The notes under the pieces were generated by a model, which was given only the letters and a program-made list of their open reading frames with translations, was not told where the DNA came from and searched no databases. DNA of 48,064 nt, taken from JBCCYM01 sp039190005 (GTDB taxonomy: Bacteria > Pseudomonadota > Gammaproteobacteria > UBA12402). The DNA is taken from positions 1-48,064 of the forward strand of contig JBCCYM010000006.1 of assembly GCA_039190005.1 (NCBI GenBank), given 5' to 3'. The first letter of the stretch is position 1. Each line of letters starts with the position of its first letter. This document shows, piece by piece, positions 26,998-35,013 of this stretch. The translations under genes were made by a program, and so were the position numbers.

Positions 26998-27674
26998 AAA
27001 TAGCTATCGTCGGTAAAGGAAAAACAGGGCAATCGATAATCAATTGTTTGCACAAAGAACAGATAAGCGGCATTTATTCTTCACAGCAGCCCGCTACCGC
27101 AAGTGAATTAAACAAAGCAGACGTTGTCATTGTTTTTGTGCCCGCTTCTGTATTTTTAGAAACAGATTTATGGTCGGCATTGCTCGAAAGTCAAAAACCA
27201 GTCGTATGCGGCACAACAGGTTTGAGTTGGGATGAAAAAAGACAACAACAAATTAAACAAAATAACAGCATTTGGATTGTTGCCGATAATTTTAGTTTAC
27301 TTATGGTGCTTATTCATCGTTGCCTTAAAGAACTAGGCACAGCCAAATCTTTGATTGAAGATTGTCGGTTTTCAATTGAAGAAACCCATCATCTCCATAA
27401 AGTGGATTTACCAAGTGGCACCGCTTTGTCATGGCAAAGTAGTTTGGGTGTTGAGCCGTGTCCTATTCAATCTTATCGTAAAGGCGATGTCAAAGGACAA
27501 CATACTTTATCGCTTGAAACACCATTCGAAAAATTAACCTTGGTTCATGAAGTACATGACCGACGCTTATTTGCCAAAGGCGCAATATGGGCGGCGCAAA
27601 GCCTACTTGAGCACCAATCTCGTTTTGCGACGGGATGTTATCAATTTAATAACTGGGTGGAAAAAGTAACATGA
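26994..27674 (+). CDS. dapB: 4-hydroxy-tetrahydrodipicolinate reductase, short form
   Basis: Reduces the DapA product to tetrahydrodipicolinate with NAD(P)H. At 226 aa it is shorter than the E. coli enzyme (273), resembling compact DapB forms. The N-terminal nucleotide loop reads VGKGKTGQS in place of GAGGRMG. The signature EETHHLHKVDLPSGTAL is complete, with H132/H133, K136 and S141-G142-T143 matching the family's catalytic and substrate residues. It overlaps lysC and dapA by 4 bp each, so translation is coupled. Confidence 0.93.
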   Translation: MKIAIVGKGKTGQSIINCLHKEQISGIYSSQQPATASELNKADVVIVFVPASVFLETDLWSALLESQKPVVCGTTGLSWDEKRQQQIKQNNSIWIVADNFSLLMVLIHRCLKELGTAKSLIEDCRFSIEETHHLHKVDLPSGTALSWQSSLGVEPCPIQSYRKGDVKGQHTLSLETPFEKLTLVHEVHDRRLFAKGAIWAAQSLLEHQSRFATGCYQFNNWVEKVT

Positions 27675-28555
27675 AAACACAAATACTCTGGACAGCATTA
27701 GCTACACCAATGCTAGAAAATGGCAGTATTGATTTTAATAGTCTTACTGTACTCGTTAATCGTCAAGTTCAAGCTGGCAATGGCATATTGTTGTTAGGCA
27801 GTACCGGGGAAGGTTTGGCACTGTCAACAGAAGAAAAACGCCAGGTTGTTGACCACGTCTGCTCGTTACAATTGAAAGCTGACTTAATGGTTGGTGTTGG
27901 CGGATTTCAACTAAATAAACAACTAGAATGGTTAAGTTTTTGTGAATCTAAAGCGGTTGATGCGTATTTAATGCCAACACCAATTTATGCTAAACCGGAA
28001 GCAAAAGGTCAGCAAGCCTGGTTTGAAACTTTATTGGAAAATGTAACAAGGCCGTGCATGCTGTATAACGTGCCAAGTCGTACCGGTGTGACTCTGGCAA
28101 CAGAAGCTTTAACAACATTAGTACAACACCCAAATTGTTGGGCATTAAAAGAAGCATCAGGGCAGTTAGCGCAATTTGAAACTTACCAAAAAGCAGCGCC
28201 ATCACTAGCACTCTATAGTGGTGAAGATGCGATGATATCAACATTAACGCAGCATGGCGCCAAAGGTTTAGTTTCTGTCGTAGCAAATCTATGGCCTCAA
28301 GAAGCACGTCACTATGTAGAGAACTGTTTGGCAAACTGTACCTCTGCAACGGAAAAAAAGATATGGCAACAAGCGAGCAATGCTTGCTTTACTGTGTCAA
28401 ATCCTATTCCAACAAAAGTTTGGTTGCACCGGCAGTCTTTTATTAAAAGTCCTCAATTGAGATTACCTCTGGTTTCAGAGGCGTTAACCGATACAACAGC
28501 ATTGCAACAAGCTGAACAAACTATTAAAAGCTATTATCAGGAGCAAACAACATGA
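27671..28555 (+). CDS. dapA: 4-hydroxy-tetrahydrodipicolinate synthase
   Basis: Condenses pyruvate and aspartate semialdehyde through a Schiff base; 294 aa TIM barrel. Y132 and R137 lie in LYNVPSRTGV, and the Schiff-base lysine is K160 in WALKEASG. The substrate loop reads GSTGEG (usually GTTGES). It is joined to dapB and dapD by 4-bp overlaps. Related lyases (sialic acid, KDG) are excluded by the operon context. Confidence 0.95.
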   Translation: MKTQILWTALATPMLENGSIDFNSLTVLVNRQVQAGNGILLLGSTGEGLALSTEEKRQVVDHVCSLQLKADLMVGVGGFQLNKQLEWLSFCESKAVDAYLMPTPIYAKPEAKGQQAWFETLLENVTRPCMLYNVPSRTGVTLATEALTTLVQHPNCWALKEASGQLAQFETYQKAAPSLALYSGEDAMISTLTQHGAKGLVSVVANLWPQEARHYVENCLANCTSATEKKIWQQASNACFTVSNPIPTKVWLHRQSFIKSPQLRLPLVSEALTDTTALQQAEQTIKSYYQEQTT

Positions 28556-29301
28556 CATGGCAAACAACATTACGTAATTTAGAAAATGGTCAATTACGTG
28601 CCGCTGAAAAATCTTCAGCCGGTGACTGGCAAGCGAATCAGCACGTTAAACAGGCAATTCTAGAAGTATTTAAAGCTGGAAAAAATCAAACGCTAACAGG
28701 CACATATCAAGGATTTGTCGATAAAAACAATTTACCACCGAGAATGTTTACTGAAAAAGAACAAGTACGTATGGTACCCGGAGGTAGTGCGGTGAGAGCT
28801 GGCGCTTATATTGCATCTTCAGTGGTGATCATGCCACCAGCTTATGTCAATATTGGCGCTTATGTGGGTGAAGGAACAATGATTGACAGTCATGTGTTAG
28901 TCGGTTCTTGTGCACAAATTGGCGCACATGTTCATCTCTCAGCGGGTGTGCAAATTGGCGGCGTCCTCGAACCCATTGGTATGACACCTGTTGTGATTGA
29001 AGATCGCGCATTTATTGGTGCTGGCGCCATTATCGTAGAAAGTATGGTAGTCGGTGCTGGTGCTGTTATTGCACCATCAGTAGTCTTATCGCAAGGTGTA
29101 CAACTTTATGATTTAACGAAAGAAAAAATTTTACCGAAAGGTTCACCCGTACCCGCTGGTGCAGTCGTTGTGCCTGGTTCAAGACCATTAAATACCGCGT
29201 GGGCAAAAAAACATGGCTTGCAAGCAGCATGTCCAGTGATTGTTAAATATCGGGATGATAAAAGTGATGCAGTGTTAAATTTAGAAGAGGCTTTACGATA
29301 A
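28552..29301 (+). CDS. dapD: Tetrahydrodipicolinate N-succinyltransferase
   Basis: Transfers succinyl from succinyl-CoA to open-ring tetrahydrodipicolinate; 249 aa. A helical N-terminal part is followed by a left-handed beta-helix of hexapeptide repeats. VNIGAYVGEGTMIDSHVLVGSCAQIGAHVHLSAG and IGGVLEPIG are diagnostic of DapD rather than the acetylating DapH. This commits the pathway to N-succinylated intermediates, so a transaminase and a desuccinylase are then required. It overlaps the next gene by one base (TAATG). Confidence 0.94.
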   Translation: MTWQTTLRNLENGQLRAAEKSSAGDWQANQHVKQAILEVFKAGKNQTLTGTYQGFVDKNNLPPRMFTEKEQVRMVPGGSAVRAGAYIASSVVIMPPAYVNIGAYVGEGTMIDSHVLVGSCAQIGAHVHLSAGVQIGGVLEPIGMTPVVIEDRAFIGAGAIIVESMVVGAGAVIAPSVVLSQGVQLYDLTKEKILPKGSPVPAGAVVVPGSRPLNTAWAKKHGLQAACPVIVKYRDDKSDAVLNLEEALR

Positions 29302-30509
29302 TGCCATATCATAACTGGACTCAACATATTGATAAAATAAAAGCATTAACTACAGATCATGAAATGTCTTTTTTTTATTATGATCTTGATGCATTCCAGC
29401 AACACTTACAGCAACTTAAAACATGGCCAGTAAAATTATGGTATGCGCTAAAAGCGAATCCCTTATCAAGGGTAATACACACAGTCAATCAAGCAGGTTT
29501 GAACTTTGATGTATCCAGCGTGGGGGAATTAAAGCAAGTTCTGACACAAGGTATTGATCCGCAATGTATTCTTTATACCGGACCGGCAAAAACGCTCAAA
29601 CAGCTTCGTTATTTTTTACAAATGGGGGTGCGATTTTTTGTCGTCGAAAGCCCTCAGCAGTTACGAGATCTTAATAGCGAAGCTATTGCACAACAAATAG
29701 CCTGTGTGCAAGTATTGTTGCGCGTTCAACTTACTTGGGAGACAACCGATAAAAATATCTTAGGAGGTTGCGCTGTTTCAGCATTCGGTTTAGAAAGTGC
29801 TGAATGGAAAAAGTTATGTCTAGCAGATTATCCTGCTATAAATGTAACAGGAATCCATTGTTTTCAATGGGGCAATATTATTTCAACAGAAAAATTATTA
29901 AAAATTTGGCAACATATCGCTACGCAAGCTAATCAACTGGCAAAGTGCATGGCGTTTACATTAAAGGTTATTGATTTAGGTGGTGGTTTAGGTATTCCCT
30001 ACGATCAACAAACAGAACCCTTGTCTTATCAACAAATCAATGACTGCCTCATGACATTAAAACAACAATATACCAATATAGAATTTTGGTTAGAGTTGGG
30101 ACGTTATGCGATTGGACCTTTTGGTTTGTATGCAACAACCGTAGTTGATCGAAAAAAAATGCAGCATAAAAACTTGTTGATTCTACAAGGTGGGATAAAT
30201 CATATTTTGAGACCAGTATTAACAGGAGAAGCATTCCCGTGCGAACTTTTGCGTCAAAGTAATGTTGAACAACAAAGTTTTCAATGTCATGGACCGTTAT
30301 GTACCAGTTTAGATAAAGTAAGCGAGGTTCATTTGCCGGGTGATATCGCAATTGGCGATTGGTTACTGTTTAAGCAAGTGGGTGCTTATGGTTTCACTGA
30401 AAGCATGCCTTGGTTTTTATGTCATGATTTAGCAGGTGAAGTCGTTTGTGAAAACGGTGAAGTAACTATCATACGTGCCGCTGCGGGAGCTGAAAGTTGG
30501 CTGAGATAA
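29301..30509 (+). CDS. Fold-III PLP decarboxylase, BtrK/LysA-like
   Basis: Alanine-racemase-fold PLP decarboxylase, 402 aa. The PLP lysine is K51 in YALKANP; GGGLGIPYD and ELGRYAIGPFGLY form the phosphate site. It differs from DAP decarboxylase where substrate is bound: the usual CESGD motif is C334-T-S-L-D338, the HxHxGS motif reads HCFQWGN, and GAYGFTESMPWFLCHD replaces the LysA ending. These features resemble BtrK, which decarboxylates an L-glutamyl carrier-protein thioester. In a lysine-regulated operon it probably catalyses the decarboxylation step; the substrate (meso-DAP, LL-DAP or N-succinyl-LL-DAP) is open. An automated call of lysA would be a guess. Confidence 0.82.
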   Translation: MPYHNWTQHIDKIKALTTDHEMSFFYYDLDAFQQHLQQLKTWPVKLWYALKANPLSRVIHTVNQAGLNFDVSSVGELKQVLTQGIDPQCILYTGPAKTLKQLRYFLQMGVRFFVVESPQQLRDLNSEAIAQQIACVQVLLRVQLTWETTDKNILGGCAVSAFGLESAEWKKLCLADYPAINVTGIHCFQWGNIISTEKLLKIWQHIATQANQLAKCMAFTLKVIDLGGGLGIPYDQQTEPLSYQQINDCLMTLKQQYTNIEFWLELGRYAIGPFGLYATTVVDRKKMQHKNLLILQGGINHILRPVLTGEAFPCELLRQSNVEQQSFQCHGPLCTSLDKVSEVHLPGDIAIGDWLLFKQVGAYGFTESMPWFLCHDLAGEVVCENGEVTIIRAAAGAESWLR

Positions 30510-31606
30510 TCAATGAAACCCTACTTGTTGGACAGTCAACAGAGGGCAAGCACCTAAGTGTTGAGGCCATAAAATTTATTGGCACAAATTCTGATGCGCC
30601 AAAAGTATACATCCAAGCAGGTATTCACGGCGCTGAACTTCAAGGTAGTCTAGTTATCCATAAACTAATCGATTACTTACAAAAAAATCCACCACTGGGC
30701 GATATAAGTTTAGTACCTCAAGCAAACCCGATTGGCTGCAATCACAAAGTAGGCGATTTTACTCAAGGACGCTTTGATGCCATGAATGGCGATAATTGGA
30801 ATCGATACTATCATTACGATGATCGTGATATTGATATTTTCTTAAAAACTGTACCGATGAATTTATCGCAGTGTGATTTATTAAACCATTTTCGTCGCAT
30901 GCTCAAAAAGCGACTTACTGACAAATTAAATGCCCCATTGGGATTATCAAGAGCAGCGCGCCTAGACTTATCTTTGCAGCGCATTGCGGTTGATGCTGAC
31001 ATTGTGTTGGATTTACATACGGATGCGCATGCGATTAATTATGTTTTTTCACCGCAATATGCGCAACAAACAGCAGCACAATGCTTTGAGACCGATATTC
31101 TTTTAAGTTTGCCTAATCAATTTGCTGGCGCCATGGATGAGGCTATTTTTTGCCCTTGGTGGACGTTGTGGCAAAAATATCATCAACAAGAAGCAGCACC
31201 TCCAATTGAAGCTTTTACTTTAGAGCTGGGAAATCATGAAAGCTTAAATGATCAGCAAGCCAAGCAACAGATGCAAGGCATTTGTCGTTATCTGGCGGCT
31301 AAAAAAGTTATTGCGACCACAGACTTTACAACGCCAACAGTTTCTTCGACAACAATCTGGCCAATTAATCAATTTCAGGTTTTTTATGCACCTGTGGGTG
31401 GCCTATACCAATGGTTATGTTCACCAGGTGATGCCATTAAAGAAAGCCAAATCATAGCACATTGTCTACAGTCATCAAACAAACGGTCTTTACCGATTGT
31501 TGCACCGACTGATATGACCGTAGTCAATCTTTTTTCATCGGCCGCTGTACCACAAGGGACAGCATTGGCAAAAGTTCTTATAGGAAAACCGTATGCATCA
31601 CAATAA
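30497..31606 (+). CDS. M14-family deacylase (AstE/aspartoacylase-like)
   Basis: Zinc carboxypeptidase-fold amidohydrolase, 369 aa, of the succinylglutamate desuccinylase/aspartoacylase group. Zinc ligands H44 and E47 (GIHGAELQG) and H174 (VLDLHTD) are present, and E243 in TLELGNHES is the likely catalytic Glu. The start is a TTG with a GGGAG RBS 8-12 bp upstream; no ATG is available nearby. It overlaps the decarboxylase gene by 13 bp and asd by 14 bp. It is unrelated to DapE (M20 fold). Its chemistry, removal of an acyl group such as succinyl from an amino acid, is what the DapD pathway needs. Confidence 0.85.
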   Translation: MAEIINETLLVGQSTEGKHLSVEAIKFIGTNSDAPKVYIQAGIHGAELQGSLVIHKLIDYLQKNPPLGDISLVPQANPIGCNHKVGDFTQGRFDAMNGDNWNRYYHYDDRDIDIFLKTVPMNLSQCDLLNHFRRMLKKRLTDKLNAPLGLSRAARLDLSLQRIAVDADIVLDLHTDAHAINYVFSPQYAQQTAAQCFETDILLSLPNQFAGAMDEAIFCPWWTLWQKYHQQEAAPPIEAFTLELGNHESLNDQQAKQQMQGICRYLAAKKVIATTDFTTPTVSSTTIWPINQFQVFYAPVGGLYQWLCSPGDAIKESQIIAHCLQSSNKRSLPIVAPTDMTVVNLFSSAAVPQGTALAKVLIGKPYASQ

Positions 31607-32711
31607 ACCAAAAGTGGGGCTGATTGGTTGGCGCGGCATGGTTGGCACCGTGTTGTTACAACGGCTGGTTGAAGAAAACCAATTTCAAGAAATTGAAGCA
31701 CTGTTTTATTCAAGCAGTCAAGTTGGCAATGTTGCGCCGGATTTTGGTCAGCAGAGTGATCGTTTGTTAGATGTTTACAATCTGCAAATGTTATCAAAAG
31801 CTAATATTCTTATTGTTTGTCAGGGCAACAAGTATACACAAGATGTGTATCAAAAGTTACGACAGTCAGGATGGACAGGTTACTGGTTAGATGCGTCATC
31901 GGCTTTGCGCCTACATGCAGACAGCATTATTGTGCTTGATCCATTAAATCGTCAGCATATTAATCAGGCGCTTTGCCAGGGTATGAAAACATTTGTCGGC
32001 GCTAACTGTACAGTTAGTTTGTTGATGTTAGCCATCGCCGGATTGTTGCAAGCCGATCTTGTAGATTGGATTAGTACAGCAAGTTATCAAGCGATTTCTG
32101 GTGCTGGTGCGCAAGCTATGCAAACATTCATTAAACAATTACAATGGACAGCTCATGATTTACCAAATACTACAAATATATTAGCATCGGCAAAAACTAT
32201 TTCTGAAAAACTCATGGACAACGCATTGCCAGCAAAACAAATCAATTCGCCATTGTTAGCTAATGTATTACCCTGGATAGATAGTGAAATGTCAAATGGT
32301 CAAACACGAGAAGAATGGAAAGCAGGTGTAGAGCTAAATAAAATTTTACAACTTGAAACTGACAAACAAATAGCAATCGATGGCACTTGTGTAAGAGTGG
32401 GCACAATCCGCAGTCATGCGCAGGCAATTACGCTTAAACTCAAACGTTGTGTACCCATAGATGATATTGAACAATACATTCTTCAAGCACATCCTTGGGT
32501 TAAATTGGTTCCGAATCAAAGAAAAGAAACTTTAGCAAAACTGACACCTTTAGCCGTTTCTAATACCTTAAACATCGCCGTTGGTCGTGTGCGTAAAATG
32601 AGTATGGGAGAAGAGTATTTGAATTTATTTACAGTTGGTGATCAGTTATTGTGGGGCGCAGCCGAACCATTGCATCGGATGTTGAGTATCTTAATAGACT
32701 TTTTAAATTAA
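31593..32711 (+). CDS. asd: Aspartate-semialdehyde dehydrogenase
   Basis: Reduces aspartyl phosphate to aspartate semialdehyde with NADPH; 372 aa, the E. coli-type length. The nucleotide motif GLIGWRGMVGTVLLQRL is at the N-terminus, the catalytic Cys is C139 in GANCTVSLL, and RVGTIRSHAQA carries the active-site His. An AGGA RBS precedes the ATG. The 14-bp overlap with the deacylase and direct abutment to serC-like show it belongs to the operon. Confidence 0.95.
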   Translation: MHHNKPKVGLIGWRGMVGTVLLQRLVEENQFQEIEALFYSSSQVGNVAPDFGQQSDRLLDVYNLQMLSKANILIVCQGNKYTQDVYQKLRQSGWTGYWLDASSALRLHADSIIVLDPLNRQHINQALCQGMKTFVGANCTVSLLMLAIAGLLQADLVDWISTASYQAISGAGAQAMQTFIKQLQWTAHDLPNTTNILASAKTISEKLMDNALPAKQINSPLLANVLPWIDSEMSNGQTREEWKAGVELNKILQLETDKQIAIDGTCVRVGTIRSHAQAITLKLKRCVPIDDIEQYILQAHPWVKLVPNQRKETLAKLTPLAVSNTLNIAVGRVRKMSMGEEYLNLFTVGDQLLWGAAEPLHRMLSILIDFLN

Positions 32712-33806
32712 ATGATAAAAACCTATAATTTTAGCCCAGGCCCTGCCATGGTTCCTGAGCCAGTACATCAACGCATTCAAGAAGATTGGTTTAATTGGCA
32801 AAACAGCAACATTCCTGTTATCGAAATAGGTCATCGAACAGATGATTTTTTAGCATTGATGGAAAAAACGGAGCAAAATTTACGACACTTACTAAATATA
32901 CCAGCCAACTACAACATACTTTTTTTACAGGGTGGCGCACGGGGTCAGTTTGCTTTAGTACCAATGAATTTGTTAGGGAAAAATCACCAAGCGGATTATT
33001 TGGTTTATGGTTTATGGTCTGAACAAGCTTGTTTAGAAGCGCAAAAATATGGCGACATTAATCGAATAAATATATTACAATCCACTGATCAACTTGGCAT
33101 CACAGATCAATCAGAATGGTCGCTTAACGCTAATGCAGCCTATTTACATTATTGTAGCAATGAAACCATCTCAGGCATGTGCTTGAAAAATCTACCTAAA
33201 AGCGATTCACCTTTAGTTGCTGATATGTCTTCTGATATTCTTTCTAAACCCATTGATGTCAGTCAGTTTGGTCTGATTTATGCTTGCTTTCAAAAAAACC
33301 TGGGTATTGCTGGTTTAACATTAATTATCCTGCGCGACAATTTATTAAACCAATCGATCATTGAGACACCAAGTGTTTTTAACTATTGTAACCAGTGTCA
33401 TGAGCACTCACTTTATAATACGTTGCCGACTTTTTCCTATTATGTGATGAGTTTAATAATAGAATGGATGCAACAAGAAGGCGGTATAACCGCTATTGCC
33501 TTACGTAATCAAGAAAAAGCTGATATGCTCTATAGAATCATTGACCATTATGGTGATTTTTATCTTAATAGCATTGATCCTTTGTATCGATCACTCATGA
33601 ATGTAACTTTTTCACTAAAAAATAAAAATATGGAAAGGCAATTTTTACTTGAGGCTGAACAACATGGCCTATTATATTTAAAAGGCCATCCCTCATTCGG
33701 TGGATTGCGTGCCAGTATTTATAATGCCATGCCAATTGAAGGTGTTGCAGCTTTAGCAACATTTATGAGAATATTTGCTGAAAAAAATACAACGTCATAT
33801 TTCTAA
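32712..33806 (+). CDS. SerC-like aminotransferase, probable succinyl-DAP aminotransferase
   Basis: PLP aminotransferase (364 aa) clearly related to phosphoserine aminotransferase: NFSPGPAMVP at the start, G-H41-R42 and R78-GQF for substrate, K195 in FQKNLG for PLP, and GLRASIYNAMPIEGV near the end. In E. coli SerC the segment reads GHRVVGGMR; here it is GHPSFGGLR, so the conserved Arg after His becomes Pro327 while R333 is kept. E. coli SerC itself can aminate N-succinyl-2-amino-6-oxopimelate, the DapC reaction. As the last gene of a lysine operon lacking dapC or argD, DapC function is the best inference, though plain SerC is possible. Confidence 0.85.
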   Translation: MIKTYNFSPGPAMVPEPVHQRIQEDWFNWQNSNIPVIEIGHRTDDFLALMEKTEQNLRHLLNIPANYNILFLQGGARGQFALVPMNLLGKNHQADYLVYGLWSEQACLEAQKYGDINRINILQSTDQLGITDQSEWSLNANAAYLHYCSNETISGMCLKNLPKSDSPLVADMSSDILSKPIDVSQFGLIYACFQKNLGIAGLTLIILRDNLLNQSIIETPSVFNYCNQCHEHSLYNTLPTFSYYVMSLIIEWMQQEGGITAIALRNQEKADMLYRIIDHYGDFYLNSIDPLYRSLMNVTFSLKNKNMERQFLLEAEQHGLLYLKGHPSFGGLRASIYNAMPIEGVAALATFMRIFAEKNTTSYF

Positions 33807-33883
33807 TTGATTCCCCCCAAATAAACAATAGAAAATCAGTAACTTCTATCACAAGAAGCGCATATGAACTGGCATAAATCTAG

Positions 33884-33912
33884 TTGGCAACATCAACAAA
33901 TTTTTATATAAT
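33884..33912 (+). promoter_or_regulatory. Sigma70 promoter of the hyp operon
   Basis: TTGGCA (33884-33889), 17-bp spacer, perfect TATAAT (33907-33912), 28 bp before the hypA ATG. It gives the hyp genes their own promoter apart from the lysine operon. Confidence 0.7.
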
Positions 33913-33940
33913 CACTTCAATTATCAAATAAAACGACAAC

Positions 33941-34276
33941 ATGCATGAAATGACCTTATGTCGCCAAATTGTTGCTACTGTTAGCGAAACGATTGATAAA
34001 CACATGACACCAACATGTGTGCGTTTAGCCATAGGAAAACTGGCTTTAGTCGATACCGAATCGCTGCGATTTTGGTTCCCAATCATCGCCAAAGAACAAT
34101 TGGGGGCATCGCCACAGTTAACGATTGATACTGTAGCAGCCGTAGCTTGTTGTCAAGATTGTCAACATGAATTTACTATCGAGCAACGTTTGAGTGCTTG
34201 TCCAAACTGTCACAGCTATCATTATCGATTGTGTAGTGGTGACGAATTAATGATCAAAACCGTGGAGGTAGAATAA
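33941..34276 (+). CDS. hypA: Hydrogenase nickel insertion protein HypA
   Basis: Nickel chaperone for [NiFe]-hydrogenase (and sometimes urease) maturation, 111 aa. The N-terminal M-H2-E3 nickel site is present, and two CxxC pairs (CCQDC... CPNC) form the structural zinc site. First gene of hypABFCD, sharing one base with hypB. No urease genes are in view. Confidence 0.94.
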   Translation: MHEMTLCRQIVATVSETIDKHMTPTCVRLAIGKLALVDTESLRFWFPIIAKEQLGASPQLTIDTVAAVACCQDCQHEFTIEQRLSACPNCHSYHYRLCSGDELMIKTVEVE

Positions 34277-35010
34277 TGTGTGGTATTTGTGGTTGTAGTC
34301 AACACGATGAACATAGCCATCATGTGCATCATCATGATGAAAATATTATCAAAGTCGAACAAAATATTCTGGCGACCAATCAACGTTACGCTGAGGACAA
34401 TGCCGCGGCGTTTAAGCGGCAAGGTGTGTTAGCGCTTAATTTACTCTCCAGCCCAGGCTCAGGCAAAACATCGCTATTAGAAAAAACGATCATGGCGTTA
34501 AAAAATGATATTCCTTTTGCTGTTATTGAAGGCGATCAATACAGCAGCCGCGATGCCGATCGTATCCGCCGTTGTCAAGTACCGACCGAGCAGATCAATA
34601 CGGGCAAAACCTGCCATCTTGACGCCCATCATATTGCTCACGCGGCAGACCATTTGCAATTCAGCAATGGCATTTTAATGATCGAAAATGTCGGCAATCT
34701 CGTCTGTCCGGCATTATTCGCCTTAGGCGAAGCCTTTAAAATTGTTATCCTATCAACCACTGAGGGTGAAGATAAGCCACTTAAATATCAGGAAATGTTT
34801 GCCCAGGCAGATTTACTGTTGATTAATAAAATTGATTTACTGCCCTATCTTGATTTTAATGTTGATAATGCTATTAACTATGCTCGACAATTAGCACCAC
34901 AAGTCACTATTTTACAATTATCGGTAAAAACCGGTGCCGGCATGACTGACTGGTATCATTGGTTACAACAACACTGGCAACAATTAGCACAAACAGCGCA
35001 ATCCGCTTAA
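34276..35010 (+). CDS. hypB: Hydrogenase nickel GTPase HypB
   Basis: GTPase that delivers nickel with HypA; 244 aa. The N-terminus has a CGICGC high-affinity nickel motif as in E. coli and then a His-rich stretch (about residues 9-20). The P-loop is SSPGSGKTSLL, NKIDLLP gives guanine specificity. Overlaps hypA by one base and lies 3 bp before hypF. Confidence 0.95.
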   Translation: MCGICGCSQHDEHSHHVHHHDENIIKVEQNILATNQRYAEDNAAAFKRQGVLALNLLSSPGSGKTSLLEKTIMALKNDIPFAVIEGDQYSSRDADRIRRCQVPTEQINTGKTCHLDAHHIAHAADHLQFSNGILMIENVGNLVCPALFALGEAFKIVILSTTEGEDKPLKYQEMFAQADLLLINKIDLLPYLDFNVDNAINYARQLAPQVTILQLSVKTGAGMTDWYHWLQQHWQQLAQTAQSA

Positions 35011-35013
35011 CAG

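Noticed and set aside
25624..33806. Tabtoxin-like biosynthetic cluster (dap-derived genes)
   Set aside because: No beta-lactam synthase, ligase or export gene; the lysine riboswitch and complete upstream pathway fit lysine synthesis better.
33870..33890. Sigma54-like TGGCAT...GTTGGCA upstream of hypA
   Set aside because: The GG to GC spacing does not fit -24/-12, and a good sigma70 promoter overlaps it.
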